Assembly: GCF_002160955.1 (NCBI RefSeq)
Contig: NZ_NFLN01000009.1
Coordinates: forward strand, 62,001 to 126,000
Direction of reading: 5' to 3'
Source of the DNA: Gemmiger sp. An120
Lineage (GTDB): Bacteria > Bacillota > Clostridia > Oscillospirales > Ruminococcaceae
DNA: 64,000 nt
Shown here in pieces: positions 42,195 through 49,841 of this stretch. A model generated the notes under the pieces. The model did no database searches and was not told where the DNA came from. It saw nothing but the letters and a program-made list of their open reading frames with translations. Both the position numbers and the translations under genes were made by a program. Positions within the stretch are counted from its first letter, which is position 1; every line of letters starts with the position of its first letter.

Positions 42195-42540
42195 ATAAAA
42201 TACCTCCTGTGCGCCGGAAGTTGTTTCGACGGCGCGTGTATGGATTGAAATTGAAGTACAAACCGGCTGAGGGGGTGTCCGGCGTTCGCGCCTTGCGGAG
42301 GGAACGAAAGACCCGACGCTGCAGATCGTCTTCAACGTGTCTACAGCATACCGCGTTTGAGAGGGAAAAACGGTTTGTTAAACAACGGAAATAAAACTTG
42401 TTTGCTGCTTGAAAATGTTAATTTTTATCGTTGTCTGCACAACCGCAAGGATCCGGTCAAATGGGGTATGCTTATAGCAGAACGAATCCATTCTGCAACA
42501 GGGGCGGCTGCGGCCGTACCTATATAAAGGAGACAAAACA
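42195..42540. other. Intergenic region, 346 bp
   Basis: No gene is visible. It holds a GTTGTTTAACA-type motif (42374-42387 region) like the one upstream of the DUF308 unit, and probably both divergent promoters. It is more AT-rich around 42380-42440. No strong -35/-10 pair with correct spacing could be assigned. Confidence 0.5.
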
Positions 42541-42918
42541 ATGGCTGATCTTGAAAACATGGCATTTCTCAAACTGCGCCCTGTAAGCGACACCCGTCTG
42601 ACCGAACAGGTAACCCCGCTGCTCTGCCCGGGTGAAAAAATCGTGCAGCAGTACCAGGGCATCCGGGACGGCGTGCTTTTTACCGACCGCCGGATCATCG
42701 CCGTCAACACGCAGGGATTTACCGGCCGCAAAAAAGCCTTTGTGGCGATGCCCTACAGCCGCATCCAGGCCTATTCCATCGAGTCGGCCGGTGTGATCGA
42801 CTTCGACAGCGAGGTGCGGATCTGGCTGGCGGGGCTGGGGATGGCGACCTTTGAACTGGTGGCCGGGGCTGATATCTTTGCACTGGCGCGGCTGATTGGC
42901 AGCGGCGTTCCCACCTGA
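42541..42918 (+). CDS. PH-domain (YvbH/bPH-like) protein
   Basis: This 125-residue cytosolic protein resembles bacterial PH-fold domains, with EKIVQQYQGIRDGVLFTDRR followed by IIAVNTQG.. and YSRIQAYSIES. Members are small, often oligomeric, and have no known enzymatic role. There is no membrane segment. AAAGGAG lies before the ATG. It is monocistronic, ending at a strong terminator. Confidence 0.8.
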   Translation: MADLENMAFLKLRPVSDTRLTEQVTPLLCPGEKIVQQYQGIRDGVLFTDRRIIAVNTQGFTGRKKAFVAMPYSRIQAYSIESAGVIDFDSEVRIWLAGLGMATFELVAGADIFALARLIGSGVPT

Positions 42919-42936
42919 CCAAAGCAACAAATACAC

Positions 42937-42969
42937 AGGACCGGCAGCTCAATTGGGCTGCCGGTCCTG
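42937..42969 (+). terminator. Terminator of the PH-domain gene
   Basis: A 13-bp stem (aggaccggcagc.. with ..gctgccggtcct), followed by a short T-rich tract. Confidence 0.8.
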
Positions 42970-43072
42970 CTTTGCTACACAAAGACTTTACAATCAATTT
43001 ACTATCCGCTGATATCAGCCAAACTGCCTGGTTTGCTACAATTATTATGGGTTTGCCTACTTTTTTGCGCCC

Positions 43073-43101
43073 GACCCCGGTTTTGGGGTGCGGGCTGCGT
43101 A
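43073..43101 (+). promoter_or_regulatory. Candidate sigma-I promoter of sigI-rsgI
   Basis: GACCCC (43073-43078), 19 bp, CGTA (43098-43101), 28 bp before the sigI start. The CCCC-rich -35 and CGWA-type -10 fit published sigma-I promoters. It matches the promoter at 44753-44781 nearly base for base, including TTTTTGCG upstream and TCCTGT downstream. Confidence 0.75.
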
Positions 43102-43128
43102 TCCTGTACAGGCAGGGGAGGAAGGACC

Positions 43129-43860
43129 ATGGACAAGGAGCATCCCATTGTGGAGGCGGTGTTTGCGGCCAAGACCGACAGTGCCCGGGCGGACGGGCTG
43201 ATCCGGGATTGTCTGCCCTTTATCCGGGGGCAGGCATCGCGGTTTCTCGGGCGGCCCTGCACCGACCAGGACGACGAATACAGCATAGCGATGATCGCCT
43301 TTCACGAGGCCATCCAGAATTACAGCCGGATGCGGGGACCGTTTCTGCGGTACGCAGCGCTGACCATCCGCAGCCGCCTGATCGACTATCACCGGCGGGA
43401 AAAACGCCACAAGGGGCAGATTTCGCTGTTTGCACCCCATGACGAAGAGGACGGCCGCACCTTGGCGGATACCCTGCCGGAAGAGCGGGACCGGTTTGCC
43501 GAGGCGGAAACCCGCGAGGCCACCCGCCGGGAGATTGAGGAGCTGGCAACGGTGCTGCAGCGGTTCGGGGCCAGCTTTTCCGACATTGCGGACAACTGCC
43601 CCCGCCAGCAGCGCACGCTGGAAGCCTGCGGGCAGGCGGTGCGGTACGCGGCGGCGCATCCCGATCTGCTGGAAGAACTGCTGCGCACCGGCCGTCTGCC
43701 TCTGGCCCGTCTGGCCGAAGGCAGCGGCATCGCCCGCAAAACCTTGGAGCGGCACCGGCGATATCTGCTGGCCATGCTGCTGATCCAGACCAACGGCTAT
43801 GAAATTATCCGGGGGCACCTGCACCGTGTGCTCAAACGGGGAGAGGAGGCGACCGCGTGA
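43129..43860 (+). CDS. sigI: RNA polymerase sigma factor SigI
   Basis: This 243-residue sigma-70-like factor is of the SigI type, which in Bacillus and Clostridium answers heat, envelope stress or extracellular polysaccharides. Region 2 is seen in DQDDEYSIAMIAFHEAIQNY and FLRYAALTIRSRLIDYHRREK; the C-terminal SigI-type DNA-binding region includes RTGRLPLARLAEGSGIARKTLERHRRYLLAM. The ATG at 43129 follows GGGAGGA; extending upstream would read through its promoter. The stop overlaps the anti-sigma gene start (GTGA). It has its own sigma-I-like promoter, implying positive autoregulation. Confidence 0.9.
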   Translation: MDKEHPIVEAVFAAKTDSARADGLIRDCLPFIRGQASRFLGRPCTDQDDEYSIAMIAFHEAIQNYSRMRGPFLRYAALTIRSRLIDYHRREKRHKGQISLFAPHDEEDGRTLADTLPEERDRFAEAETREATRREIEELATVLQRFGASFSDIADNCPRQQRTLEACGQAVRYAAAHPDLLEELLRTGRLPLARLAEGSGIARKTLERHRRYLLAMLLIQTNGYEIIRGHLHRVLKRGEEATA

Positions 43861-44738
43861 AGTATATCGTGCTGGAACGGCACCCGGGCTATGTGGTGGT
43901 GCTGGACGAAGAAGGGCGGTTCCTCAAAGCGGCCGACCGGCAGTATCAGGTAGGCCAGCAGCTGGACGCCATCCTGCCCATGCGCCCGCCCAGGCGGCGT
44001 GGCCGGGCAATCCTGTTTCCGGCGCTGACGGCGGCAGCCTGTCTGGTGCTGCTGGCACTTTCGGCAGTGCGGATGGCGCAGATGCCTTACGCCTCGGTGT
44101 ATATGACCATCAATCCGCAGGTTCGCATCGACGTAAACCGTCGGGATACCGTATTGACGGTGGAAGGCACCAACCCGGACGGCGAGGTCCTGACCGAAGG
44201 CTATGAAGGCCGGGGCAAGGAGCTGGAGCAGGTGATGGACGAACTGACCGACCGGGCGGTGGAGATGGGCTGGCTGCATCCCGGCGGCCAGATCACCCTG
44301 ACCCTGGACGCGGAGGACGGGGACTGGGTGGCCGCTCACAGCGACAGCCTGCCTGCCCACCTGAACGAATATCTGGACGAGACCCTGCAGGTGACCATCC
44401 GGGTGGATGGGGGCGAAACCGGCGGCCAGGAAGCGGCCATCCCGGTGGGTCCGCCGCCCACCGCGGTTCCCACGGCGGCGCCTACCGCAGCACCCACGGC
44501 AGTACCCACGCCCGTGCCCGCCGGGGATTCGGGATATGGGGATTCCGCCTACGGTTCGTCGGAAACCCAGGGCGACAGCGGCTATACCGCTGCCACCGCC
44601 CCGCCGCAGGATTCCGGCTACGGGGAAGGGGATTCCGGCTACGAAACGCCCGCACACCCCGAGCAGGACTCCGGCTACGACAGCCCCGAACCGGTGGAGG
44701 ACTCCGGCTATGGGGATTCAGCCTATGACAGCGAATAA
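43857..44738 (+). CDS. rsgI: RsgI-like anti-sigma factor with DSGY repeats
   Basis: This 293-residue membrane protein should hold SigI inactive. The N-terminal RsgI domain (1-45) is cytosolic (MKYIVLERHPGYVVVLDEEG), a basic patch leads to one helix (51-71), and the ectodomain opens with YASVYMTINPQVRIDVNRRD, the conserved RsgI segment. A Pro/Ala/Thr linker (about 195-220) is followed by a tail with six DSGY and two DSAY motifs. The usual C-terminal carbohydrate-binding module is absent, so the signal is probably different. It starts with GTG overlapping the sigI stop. Confidence 0.88.
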   Translation: MKYIVLERHPGYVVVLDEEGRFLKAADRQYQVGQQLDAILPMRPPRRRGRAILFPALTAAACLVLLALSAVRMAQMPYASVYMTINPQVRIDVNRRDTVLTVEGTNPDGEVLTEGYEGRGKELEQVMDELTDRAVEMGWLHPGGQITLTLDAEDGDWVAAHSDSLPAHLNEYLDETLQVTIRVDGGETGGQEAAIPVGPPPTAVPTAAPTAAPTAVPTPVPAGDSGYGDSAYGSSETQGDSGYTAATAPPQDSGYGEGDSGYETPAHPEQDSGYDSPEPVEDSGYGDSAYDSE

Positions 44739-44752
44739 AAAATTTTTGCGGC

Positions 44753-44781
44753 GACCCCGGTTTTGGCCCCGGCGGTACGTA
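44753..44781 (+). promoter_or_regulatory. Candidate sigma-I promoter of the lipoprotein-VTC-CotH genes
   Basis: GACCCC (44753-44758), 19 bp, CGTA (44778-44781), 59 bp before the lipoprotein start. The GACCCCGGTTTTGG core and CGTATCCTGT match the sigI promoter exactly, with the same spacing. Confidence 0.75.
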
Positions 44782-44840
44782 TCCTGTTAACACAAGCCAC
44801 AAAACGGAGCCAAGACTCCGTATAACAAGGAGGAACCACC

Positions 44841-45875
44841 ATGAAAAAGATGAGCAACAAGTATCTGTCCCTGCTGCTGGCGCTGGCTCTGGCGCTGTTT
44901 GTCCTGACCGGCTGCGGAACCGCCGCTCCTGCTGTTTCCGGCGTGGAACTGGCCGATGGCGGCGTACTGCATCTGCGGGTGAATCCGGAAATTGACGTAG
45001 CCTACGACGACGCGGGCAACGTGACTGCCGTGACCGCCCGCAACGACGATGCGGCCCGTCTGCTGGAAGGCTATACCGGCTACGAGGGCCGCCCCTGCCG
45101 GGAAGTGGTAACTGAGCTGGTGTCCGCTATCGGTCAGGCCGGCTACTTTGTGGAAGAGGTGGAAGGCGAGAGCCGCCAGATCACCATTGAGATCGAAGCC
45201 GGTTCCCAGCTGCCCCACCCGGAATTCCTGGATGAAGTGGTGTCGGATGTGCGCCAGTGTGTAAGCACCAATTCCTGGCACAGCCCGGTGGATGTGCAGG
45301 GCGAAAGCGACTATGGCATGACCGATTACGTGGATACCGACTACGGCCCGGAGAATGACGGCGTGACCGATTACAACGACACCGACTACGGCCCGAACAA
45401 CGACGGCGTGACCGACTACGACGACACCGACTACGGTCCGAACAACGACGGCGTGACCGACTACAATGACACCGACTACGGCCCGAACAACGACGGTGTG
45501 ACCGACTACAACGACACCGATTACGGTCCGAACAACGACGGCGTGACCGACTACAACGACACCGACTACGGCCCCAACAACGACGGCGTGACCGACTACG
45601 ACGACACCGACTACGGCCCGAACAACGACGGCGTGACCGACTACAACGACACCGATTACGGCCCCAACAACGATGGTGTGACCGACTACAACGACACCGA
45701 TTATGGCCCCAACAACGATGGTGTGACCGACTACAACGACACCGATTATGGCCCCAACAACGATGGCGTCACCGATTACAATGCCGGCGGAGATTCCGGA
45801 TACGACAACGACAGCGGCGATTCCGGCTATGAAGGCGACTCCGGGTACGAGGGCGACTCCGGCTATGATGACTGA
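44841..45875 (+). CDS. Lipoprotein with RsgI-type ectodomain and ten Asp-rich 15-residue repeats
   Basis: This 344-residue exported lipoprotein has a signal peptide with lipobox LTGC (Cys near residue 25). Residues about 36-140 resemble the RsgI ectodomain next door (HLRVNPEIDVAYDDAGNVTA, then GYTGYEGRP and QITIEIEAG). The rest is ten tandem copies of DTDYGPNNDGVTDYN followed by four DSGY motifs, shared with the RsgI tail. The repeats carry no Lys or Arg and about five acidic residues each, suggesting calcium or cation binding. AAGGAGG precedes the ATG. No catalytic residue is visible and the function is unknown. Confidence 0.87.
   Translation: MKKMSNKYLSLLLALALALFVLTGCGTAAPAVSGVELADGGVLHLRVNPEIDVAYDDAGNVTAVTARNDDAARLLEGYTGYEGRPCREVVTELVSAIGQAGYFVEEVEGESRQITIEIEAGSQLPHPEFLDEVVSDVRQCVSTNSWHSPVDVQGESDYGMTDYVDTDYGPENDGVTDYNDTDYGPNNDGVTDYDDTDYGPNNDGVTDYNDTDYGPNNDGVTDYNDTDYGPNNDGVTDYNDTDYGPNNDGVTDYDDTDYGPNNDGVTDYNDTDYGPNNDGVTDYNDTDYGPNNDGVTDYNDTDYGPNNDGVTDYNAGGDSGYDNDSGDSGYEGDSGYEGDSGYDD
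45333..45782 (+). repeat. Ten 45-bp tandem repeats coding DTDYGPNNDGVTDYN
   Basis: Ten in-frame units of exactly 45 bp. Protein identity is near total; differences are mostly synonymous (GAC/GAT, GGC/GGT, CCG/CCC), with one PEN and two YD variants. Synonymous scatter means the array is under selection for protein sequence and not freshly amplified. Confidence 0.95.
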
Positions 45876-46563
45876 GGCGCGTACCCCGCTGCGGCTGCGC
45901 CATGAGATCAAGAGCTGCGTTTCCCCGGCGGAGGATCGGGCCCTGAGCCAGCGCCTGGCGCGGCTGTTCGGCCGGGATCCTCACGCCGGGCCCTCCGGGA
46001 TATACCGGGTAAGCAGCCTGTATTTTGACACCCCGGGCGACCGGGCTCTGCGGGAAAAGCTGGACGGCACCGACCGCCGGGAGAAATTCCGCCTGCGGTA
46101 TTACGGCGAAGATACCGGTTTTGTGCGGCTGGAGAAAAAGATCAAGGCCAGCGGGCTGTGCGGCAAGCGCAGCGCCCGGCTCACCGCCGGGCAGGTGCAG
46201 CAGCTTCTGGCAGGCGATACCGGCTTTCTGCTGGAAAGCGGCGACAGCCTGCTGATCGAGCTGTACAGCAAGATGCAGGGGCAGCGGCTGGCCCCCCGCC
46301 GGATCGTGACCTACGACCGGGAGGCCTTTCTCTGGGCGCCGGGCAATCTGCGCATTACCCTGGACCGTAATCTGCGCGCCGGGATGGACCTGTCCCGTTT
46401 TTTAGACCCGGCGCTGCCCCATATCCCTATGGCCCCCGGTCAGACGGTGCTGGAGGTCAAGTACGATGAATTTCTGCCGGAGCTGGCGCGGCTGGCGGTG
46501 CAGCTGCCCCGCGGGCGGGCCGAGGCGTTTTCCAAATATGCCGCCTGCCGCCGGTACGACTGA
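45868..46563 (+). CDS. VTC-domain polyphosphate polymerase-like protein
   Basis: This 231-residue protein has the VTC catalytic tunnel fold, which in yeast Vtc4 makes polyphosphate from ATP. Conserved basic and acidic positions are visible: RHEIKS near the start, SSLYFDTP, KFRLRYYG, RLEKKIK, TYDREAF, LRITLDRNL, VLEVKYDEFLP and the final SKYAACR. It is cytosolic, without a membrane segment. The start overlaps the end of the lipoprotein gene, ATG at 45868 or 45865, so translation is coupled. It forms a conserved trio with DUF4956 and CotH. The product in bacteria is not proven. Confidence 0.87.
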   Translation: MTEARTPLRLRHEIKSCVSPAEDRALSQRLARLFGRDPHAGPSGIYRVSSLYFDTPGDRALREKLDGTDRREKFRLRYYGEDTGFVRLEKKIKASGLCGKRSARLTAGQVQQLLAGDTGFLLESGDSLLIELYSKMQGQRLAPRRIVTYDREAFLWAPGNLRITLDRNLRAGMDLSRFLDPALPHIPMAPGQTVLEVKYDEFLPELARLAVQLPRGRAEAFSKYAACRRYD

Positions 46564-46572
46564 GGAGGAACC

Positions 46573-47250
46573 ATGCCTTTCAATTTTCAGGATATCTTCA
46601 AATCCGGGTTTCTAGAGGAAGTGAACGCTGTCCCCCCGGCGGATATGGCGCTGGCACTGGGCCTGGCCTTTGCGGTGGGGCTGTTCATCTTTTATATCTA
46701 TAAGCGCTGCTATGCGGGGGTGCTGTACTCCGCCAGCTTCGGGGTGACCCTGATCGCCCTGACCATGATCACCAGCCTGCTGATTCTGGCGGTCACCAGT
46801 AATGTGGTGCTAAGCCTGGGCATGGTGGGCGCGCTGTCCATTGTGCGGTTCCGCACCGCTATTAAGGACCCCTCGGACATTGCATTCCTGTTCTGGGCCA
46901 TTGCGGCGGGCATCGTGCTGGCGGCAGGATTCATCCCGCTGGCGGTGGCAGGCAGCCTGTTCATCGGGGCGGTGCTGGCCGGGTTTTCCGGTTTCCGCAG
47001 CCATGCCCAGCCCTACATCCTGGTGCTGCACTGCGCCGACGCCGCGGCGGAAACAGCCGCCCGGCAGTTTGTGCAGCAGCATGCCGCCCGCCTCAGCCTG
47101 AAAAGCAAGGCGGTGGAACCGGGCCGGATCGAGCTGAACTGGGAGATCCGGCTGAAAAGCGAGGATACCGGCTTCATCAACGATCTGGCCGCCCTGCCCG
47201 GGGTGGAGCACACGGTGCTGGTGGCCTACAACGGGGATTACATGAACTGA
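46573..47250 (+). CDS. DUF4956 membrane protein
   Basis: This 225-residue protein has four helices (about 25-45, 50-80, 100-118, 120-140) and the DUF4956 hallmark SLGMVGALSIVRFRTAIKDP. A soluble C-terminal domain (about 148-225) resembles an ACT-like fold. It follows the VTC gene by 9 bp with GAGGAACC as ribosome site and precedes cotH by 1 bp. Members regularly neighbour VTC and CotH proteins. By analogy it may carry or anchor the polymer made by VTC, but this is inference. Confidence 0.87.
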   Translation: MPFNFQDIFKSGFLEEVNAVPPADMALALGLAFAVGLFIFYIYKRCYAGVLYSASFGVTLIALTMITSLLILAVTSNVVLSLGMVGALSIVRFRTAIKDPSDIAFLFWAIAAGIVLAAGFIPLAVAGSLFIGAVLAGFSGFRSHAQPYILVLHCADAAAETAARQFVQQHAARLSLKSKAVEPGRIELNWEIRLKSEDTGFINDLAALPGVEHTVLVAYNGDYMN

Positions 47251-47251
47251 T

Positions 47252-48652
47252 ATGCTGCGATCGAAACACATCGACCGGATCTGCCTGCTGGCGGCGGCGC
47301 TGGCCCTGGCGGTCGCGGTGCTGCTGGCAAAAGGGGAAGCCCTGGGCCTGATCACCCCGGCCTACACCGTCCCGGAATACACCCGGCGGTTATTTGATGC
47401 AGGGCGGGTACACACGCTGGAAATTTTCCACGAGGACTGGGAGGGCTTCCTGGCCGGCGCCGACCAGGAGGAATACAGCCCCTGTGACCTGGTGATCGAC
47501 GGGGAGCGCTTCTCCCGGGTAGGCATCCGGGTCAAGGGGAACAACTCCCGCCGTCTGGTGAGCGACTATGGCCTGGAACGGTACAGCCTGAAACTGGAGT
47601 TCGACCACTACACCTCCGGCAGCTACCACGGACTGGATAAATTCAGCCTGGATGCGGCCTTTCAGGACAACAGCTACCTGAAAAACTTTCTGGCCTATGA
47701 CATGATGGCCTTTATGGAGGTGCCCTCGCCCCTGTGCAGCTATGTGTGGGTGAAGGTGAACGGGCAGGACTGGGGGCTGTTTCTGGCGGTGGAAGAACCG
47801 GAGGAGGCCTTTGCCCGGCGCAATTTCGGCAGCGGCCACGGGCAGCTGTACAAGCCGGATTACCGCTCGCTGAACGATGAAAATGCCGACGTAGCCCTGC
47901 GTTACACCACCGACGACCCGGCGGATTATGACAACATCTTCCGCAACGCCAAATTCCCGGTGAGCGACGAAGACAAGGCCCGCCTGATCGAGTCGCTGAA
48001 AATCCTGAACAGCGGGCAGAACCTGGAACAGGCCGTGGACATCGGCGAGGTGGTTCGCTACTTTGTGGTGCAGGTGTTTGTAGTAAATCTGGACGGTTAT
48101 CTGGGCCGCACGGGGCACAACTATTTCCTCTATGAAGAAGACGGCGTGCTGCAGATGCTGCCCTGGGACTATAACCTGGCCTTTGCCACCTATTCTCTGG
48201 GTATGCCGGACCCGATCAACGATTCCACCCTGTACATCAACTGGCCCATCGATACTCCCGGCGAAATTGCCCGAAACCGTCCGCTCTACCACAATCTGAT
48301 GCTGCAGAACGATATCTTTGCCCTGTATCACGAACAGTTCGGCCGGTTTCTGACCGAGTATTTTGAAAGCGGCCATTTTGAAACGCTGGTGGCCCGCACC
48401 CGGGAGATGATTGCCCCCTATGTGCGGCAGGACCCCACCGCGTTCTGCTCCTACGAGGATTTTCTCACCGGTGTGCAGACCATCACCGATTTCTGCCTGC
48501 TGCGGGCAGAGAGTGCCCGCGGCCAGCTGGAAGGCACCATCCCCTCTACAATACGCGGCCAGACCGAGGACAGCAGCGCCTTTGTGGACGGCAGTTCCGT
48601 CTGGCTGCCGGATATGGGCGAGATCGCCGATCTGGCGGACGGAGTAAAATAA
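47252..48652 (+). CDS. CotH-family protein kinase, membrane-anchored or secreted
   Basis: This 466-residue protein has an N-terminal hydrophobic segment (residues 10-30) followed by a CotH kinase domain. Conserved blocks include RVKGNNSRRL, YSLKLEFDHY, LDKFSLDAAFQDNSYLKNFLAYDMM split over two helices, GLFLAVEEPEEAFARR and MLPWDYNLAFATY, the last holding the metal-binding Asp. B. subtilis CotH phosphorylates Ser in spore-coat proteins. Here it is outside the cytoplasm, next to a lipoprotein and an RsgI tail rich in DSGY. These are candidate substrates. It ends the six-gene locus. Confidence 0.9.
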   Translation: MLRSKHIDRICLLAAALALAVAVLLAKGEALGLITPAYTVPEYTRRLFDAGRVHTLEIFHEDWEGFLAGADQEEYSPCDLVIDGERFSRVGIRVKGNNSRRLVSDYGLERYSLKLEFDHYTSGSYHGLDKFSLDAAFQDNSYLKNFLAYDMMAFMEVPSPLCSYVWVKVNGQDWGLFLAVEEPEEAFARRNFGSGHGQLYKPDYRSLNDENADVALRYTTDDPADYDNIFRNAKFPVSDEDKARLIESLKILNSGQNLEQAVDIGEVVRYFVVQVFVVNLDGYLGRTGHNYFLYEEDGVLQMLPWDYNLAFATYSLGMPDPINDSTLYINWPIDTPGEIARNRPLYHNLMLQNDIFALYHEQFGRFLTEYFESGHFETLVARTREMIAPYVRQDPTAFCSYEDFLTGVQTITDFCLLRAESARGQLEGTIPSTIRGQTEDSSAFVDGSSVWLPDMGEIADLADGVK

Positions 48653-48654
48653 TA

Positions 48655-48688
48655 AAGGCCCCATGCCAGACGGCATGGGGCCTTTTGC
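48655..48688 (+). terminator. Terminator of the sigI-cotH locus
   Basis: A stem of about 13 bp (aaggccccatgcc with ggcatggggcctt) with 4-base loop and TTTTG. It closes the module and also faces the convergent hydrolase gene. Confidence 0.87.
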
Positions 48689-48705
48689 GTAAACGCGGGA
48701 TTGGA

Positions 48706-49698
48706 TCAGAACAGTTCCAGCAGGAAGTCCGCCACATGGCCGATTGCCCGGTCAGACTGCTTGAGAGGGAACATCTGGAACACATGCCACAGATCTTCCC
48801 AGCATTCCATGCGGCAGGGGATGCCCTGCGCCAGCAGCCGCTCATGCAGCCGGGCAGAGTCGTCGAACAGAATCTCCTGCGATCCCACCTGGATCATCAC
48901 CGGGGGGAACCCGGTAAAATCACCAAACAGGGGGGACAGCATCGGATCACGCCAGTCCAGGCCGGGGGCGTAGGCGTCCCGTGTGGCCTGCATGTAGTTG
49001 GCGGTCAGGGAGGGGTCAGAGGCCGCACAGCGCTCGTAGGATTCGCCGCTCAGGGTCATATCGGTCCAGGGCGAAAAGAGCACCAGACGGCGGGGCAGCT
49101 GGCGGTGGGCGTCTCGCAGAAGCAGCGTCAGCACCAGGGCCAGGTTGCCGCCGGCGGAATCTCCCATCAGCACCACGTCCCGGGCGCCGTAGCCCAGCAG
49201 CATCAGGTAGTCCCAGGCTTTCAGGGCGTCCTCCCGGGCAGCGGGGTAGGGATGCTCCGGTGCCAGCCGGTATTCAAAGCAGAGCACCTCGTACCCGGTG
49301 CGGTTGGCTACCTTGGAAGCCAGCACCCGGGAATAGTCCAGGCTGCCGCTGGTATAGCCGCCGCCGTGGCAGTACAGTACCACCTTGCGGGGATCGTGGC
49401 CGCGTTCCGGCCGTACCCAGGCAGCGGGCATGCCTTTCAGATCAAAGGGCTCCCAGCTCAGCCCCAGCAGCGGCGAGGCCAGACGGCCCAGCACATGCTG
49501 GCTGCGGCGCTGGCGCTCCAGTTCCGTGGGGCTGGCCAGGGCAGGGGAGGCGGCTGACCGTACCGAGCGCAGTACCTTCATCATGGCGCTGGTCATGGCC
49601 TGGTCGGCCGGGTTGGATTCGCTGAAGCGGGGCATGGGGATATGCAGCCCTCCCCGGGTGTTGTCGGCGGTGTTGTTGAAGCTGTTGTTGTTTTCCAT
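48706..49698 (-). CDS. Alpha/beta hydrolase (HSL/lipase-like esterase)
   Basis: This 330-residue esterase has the oxyanion HGGGYTSG (about residue 110), nucleophile GDSAGG (about 178) and a C-terminal triad Asp (FDDSARL) and His (DLWHVFQM). It belongs to the hormone-sensitive-lipase group acting on short-chain esters. The N-terminal 35 residues are Asn/Ser-rich and lack a signal peptide. GGGAGAAAAT precedes the ATG at 49698. It is divergent from an acyltransferase-like gene, suggesting an opposed pair making and breaking esters. Confidence 0.9.
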   Translation of the reverse strand: MENNNSFNNTADNTRGGLHIPMPRFSESNPADQAMTSAMMKVLRSVRSAASPALASPTELERQRRSQHVLGRLASPLLGLSWEPFDLKGMPAAWVRPERGHDPRKVVLYCHGGGYTSGSLDYSRVLASKVANRTGYEVLCFEYRLAPEHPYPAAREDALKAWDYLMLLGYGARDVVLMGDSAGGNLALVLTLLLRDAHRQLPRRLVLFSPWTDMTLSGESYERCAASDPSLTANYMQATRDAYAPGLDWRDPMLSPLFGDFTGFPPVMIQVGSQEILFDDSARLHERLLAQGIPCRMECWEDLWHVFQMFPLKQSDRAIGHVADFLLELF

Positions 49699-49778
49699 AA
49701 GATTTTCTCCCTTACGGCGGGCCTGCGTGCAGCAGGCAATGAATATGATACCAGTATACCACAAATTCGGCGGTGGAA

Positions 49779-49807
49779 TTGCTCTTGCCGGGCCGGAATG
49801 CTACAAT
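49779..49807 (+). promoter_or_regulatory. Promoter of the acyltransferase gene
   Basis: TTGCTC (49779-49784), 17 bp, TACAAT (49802-49807). The opposite strand carries an extended -10 (TGGTATACT) for the hydrolase gene, overlapping a motif repeated elsewhere in the window. Confidence 0.6.
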
Positions 49808-49841
49808 ACAGGTAAAGATACATAAAGGGGGCCTGAGGCAG

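Noticed and set aside
45333-45782. 45-bp repeats considered as a CRISPR array
   Set aside because: There are no unique spacers; the units are contiguous, in frame and code a near-identical peptide.
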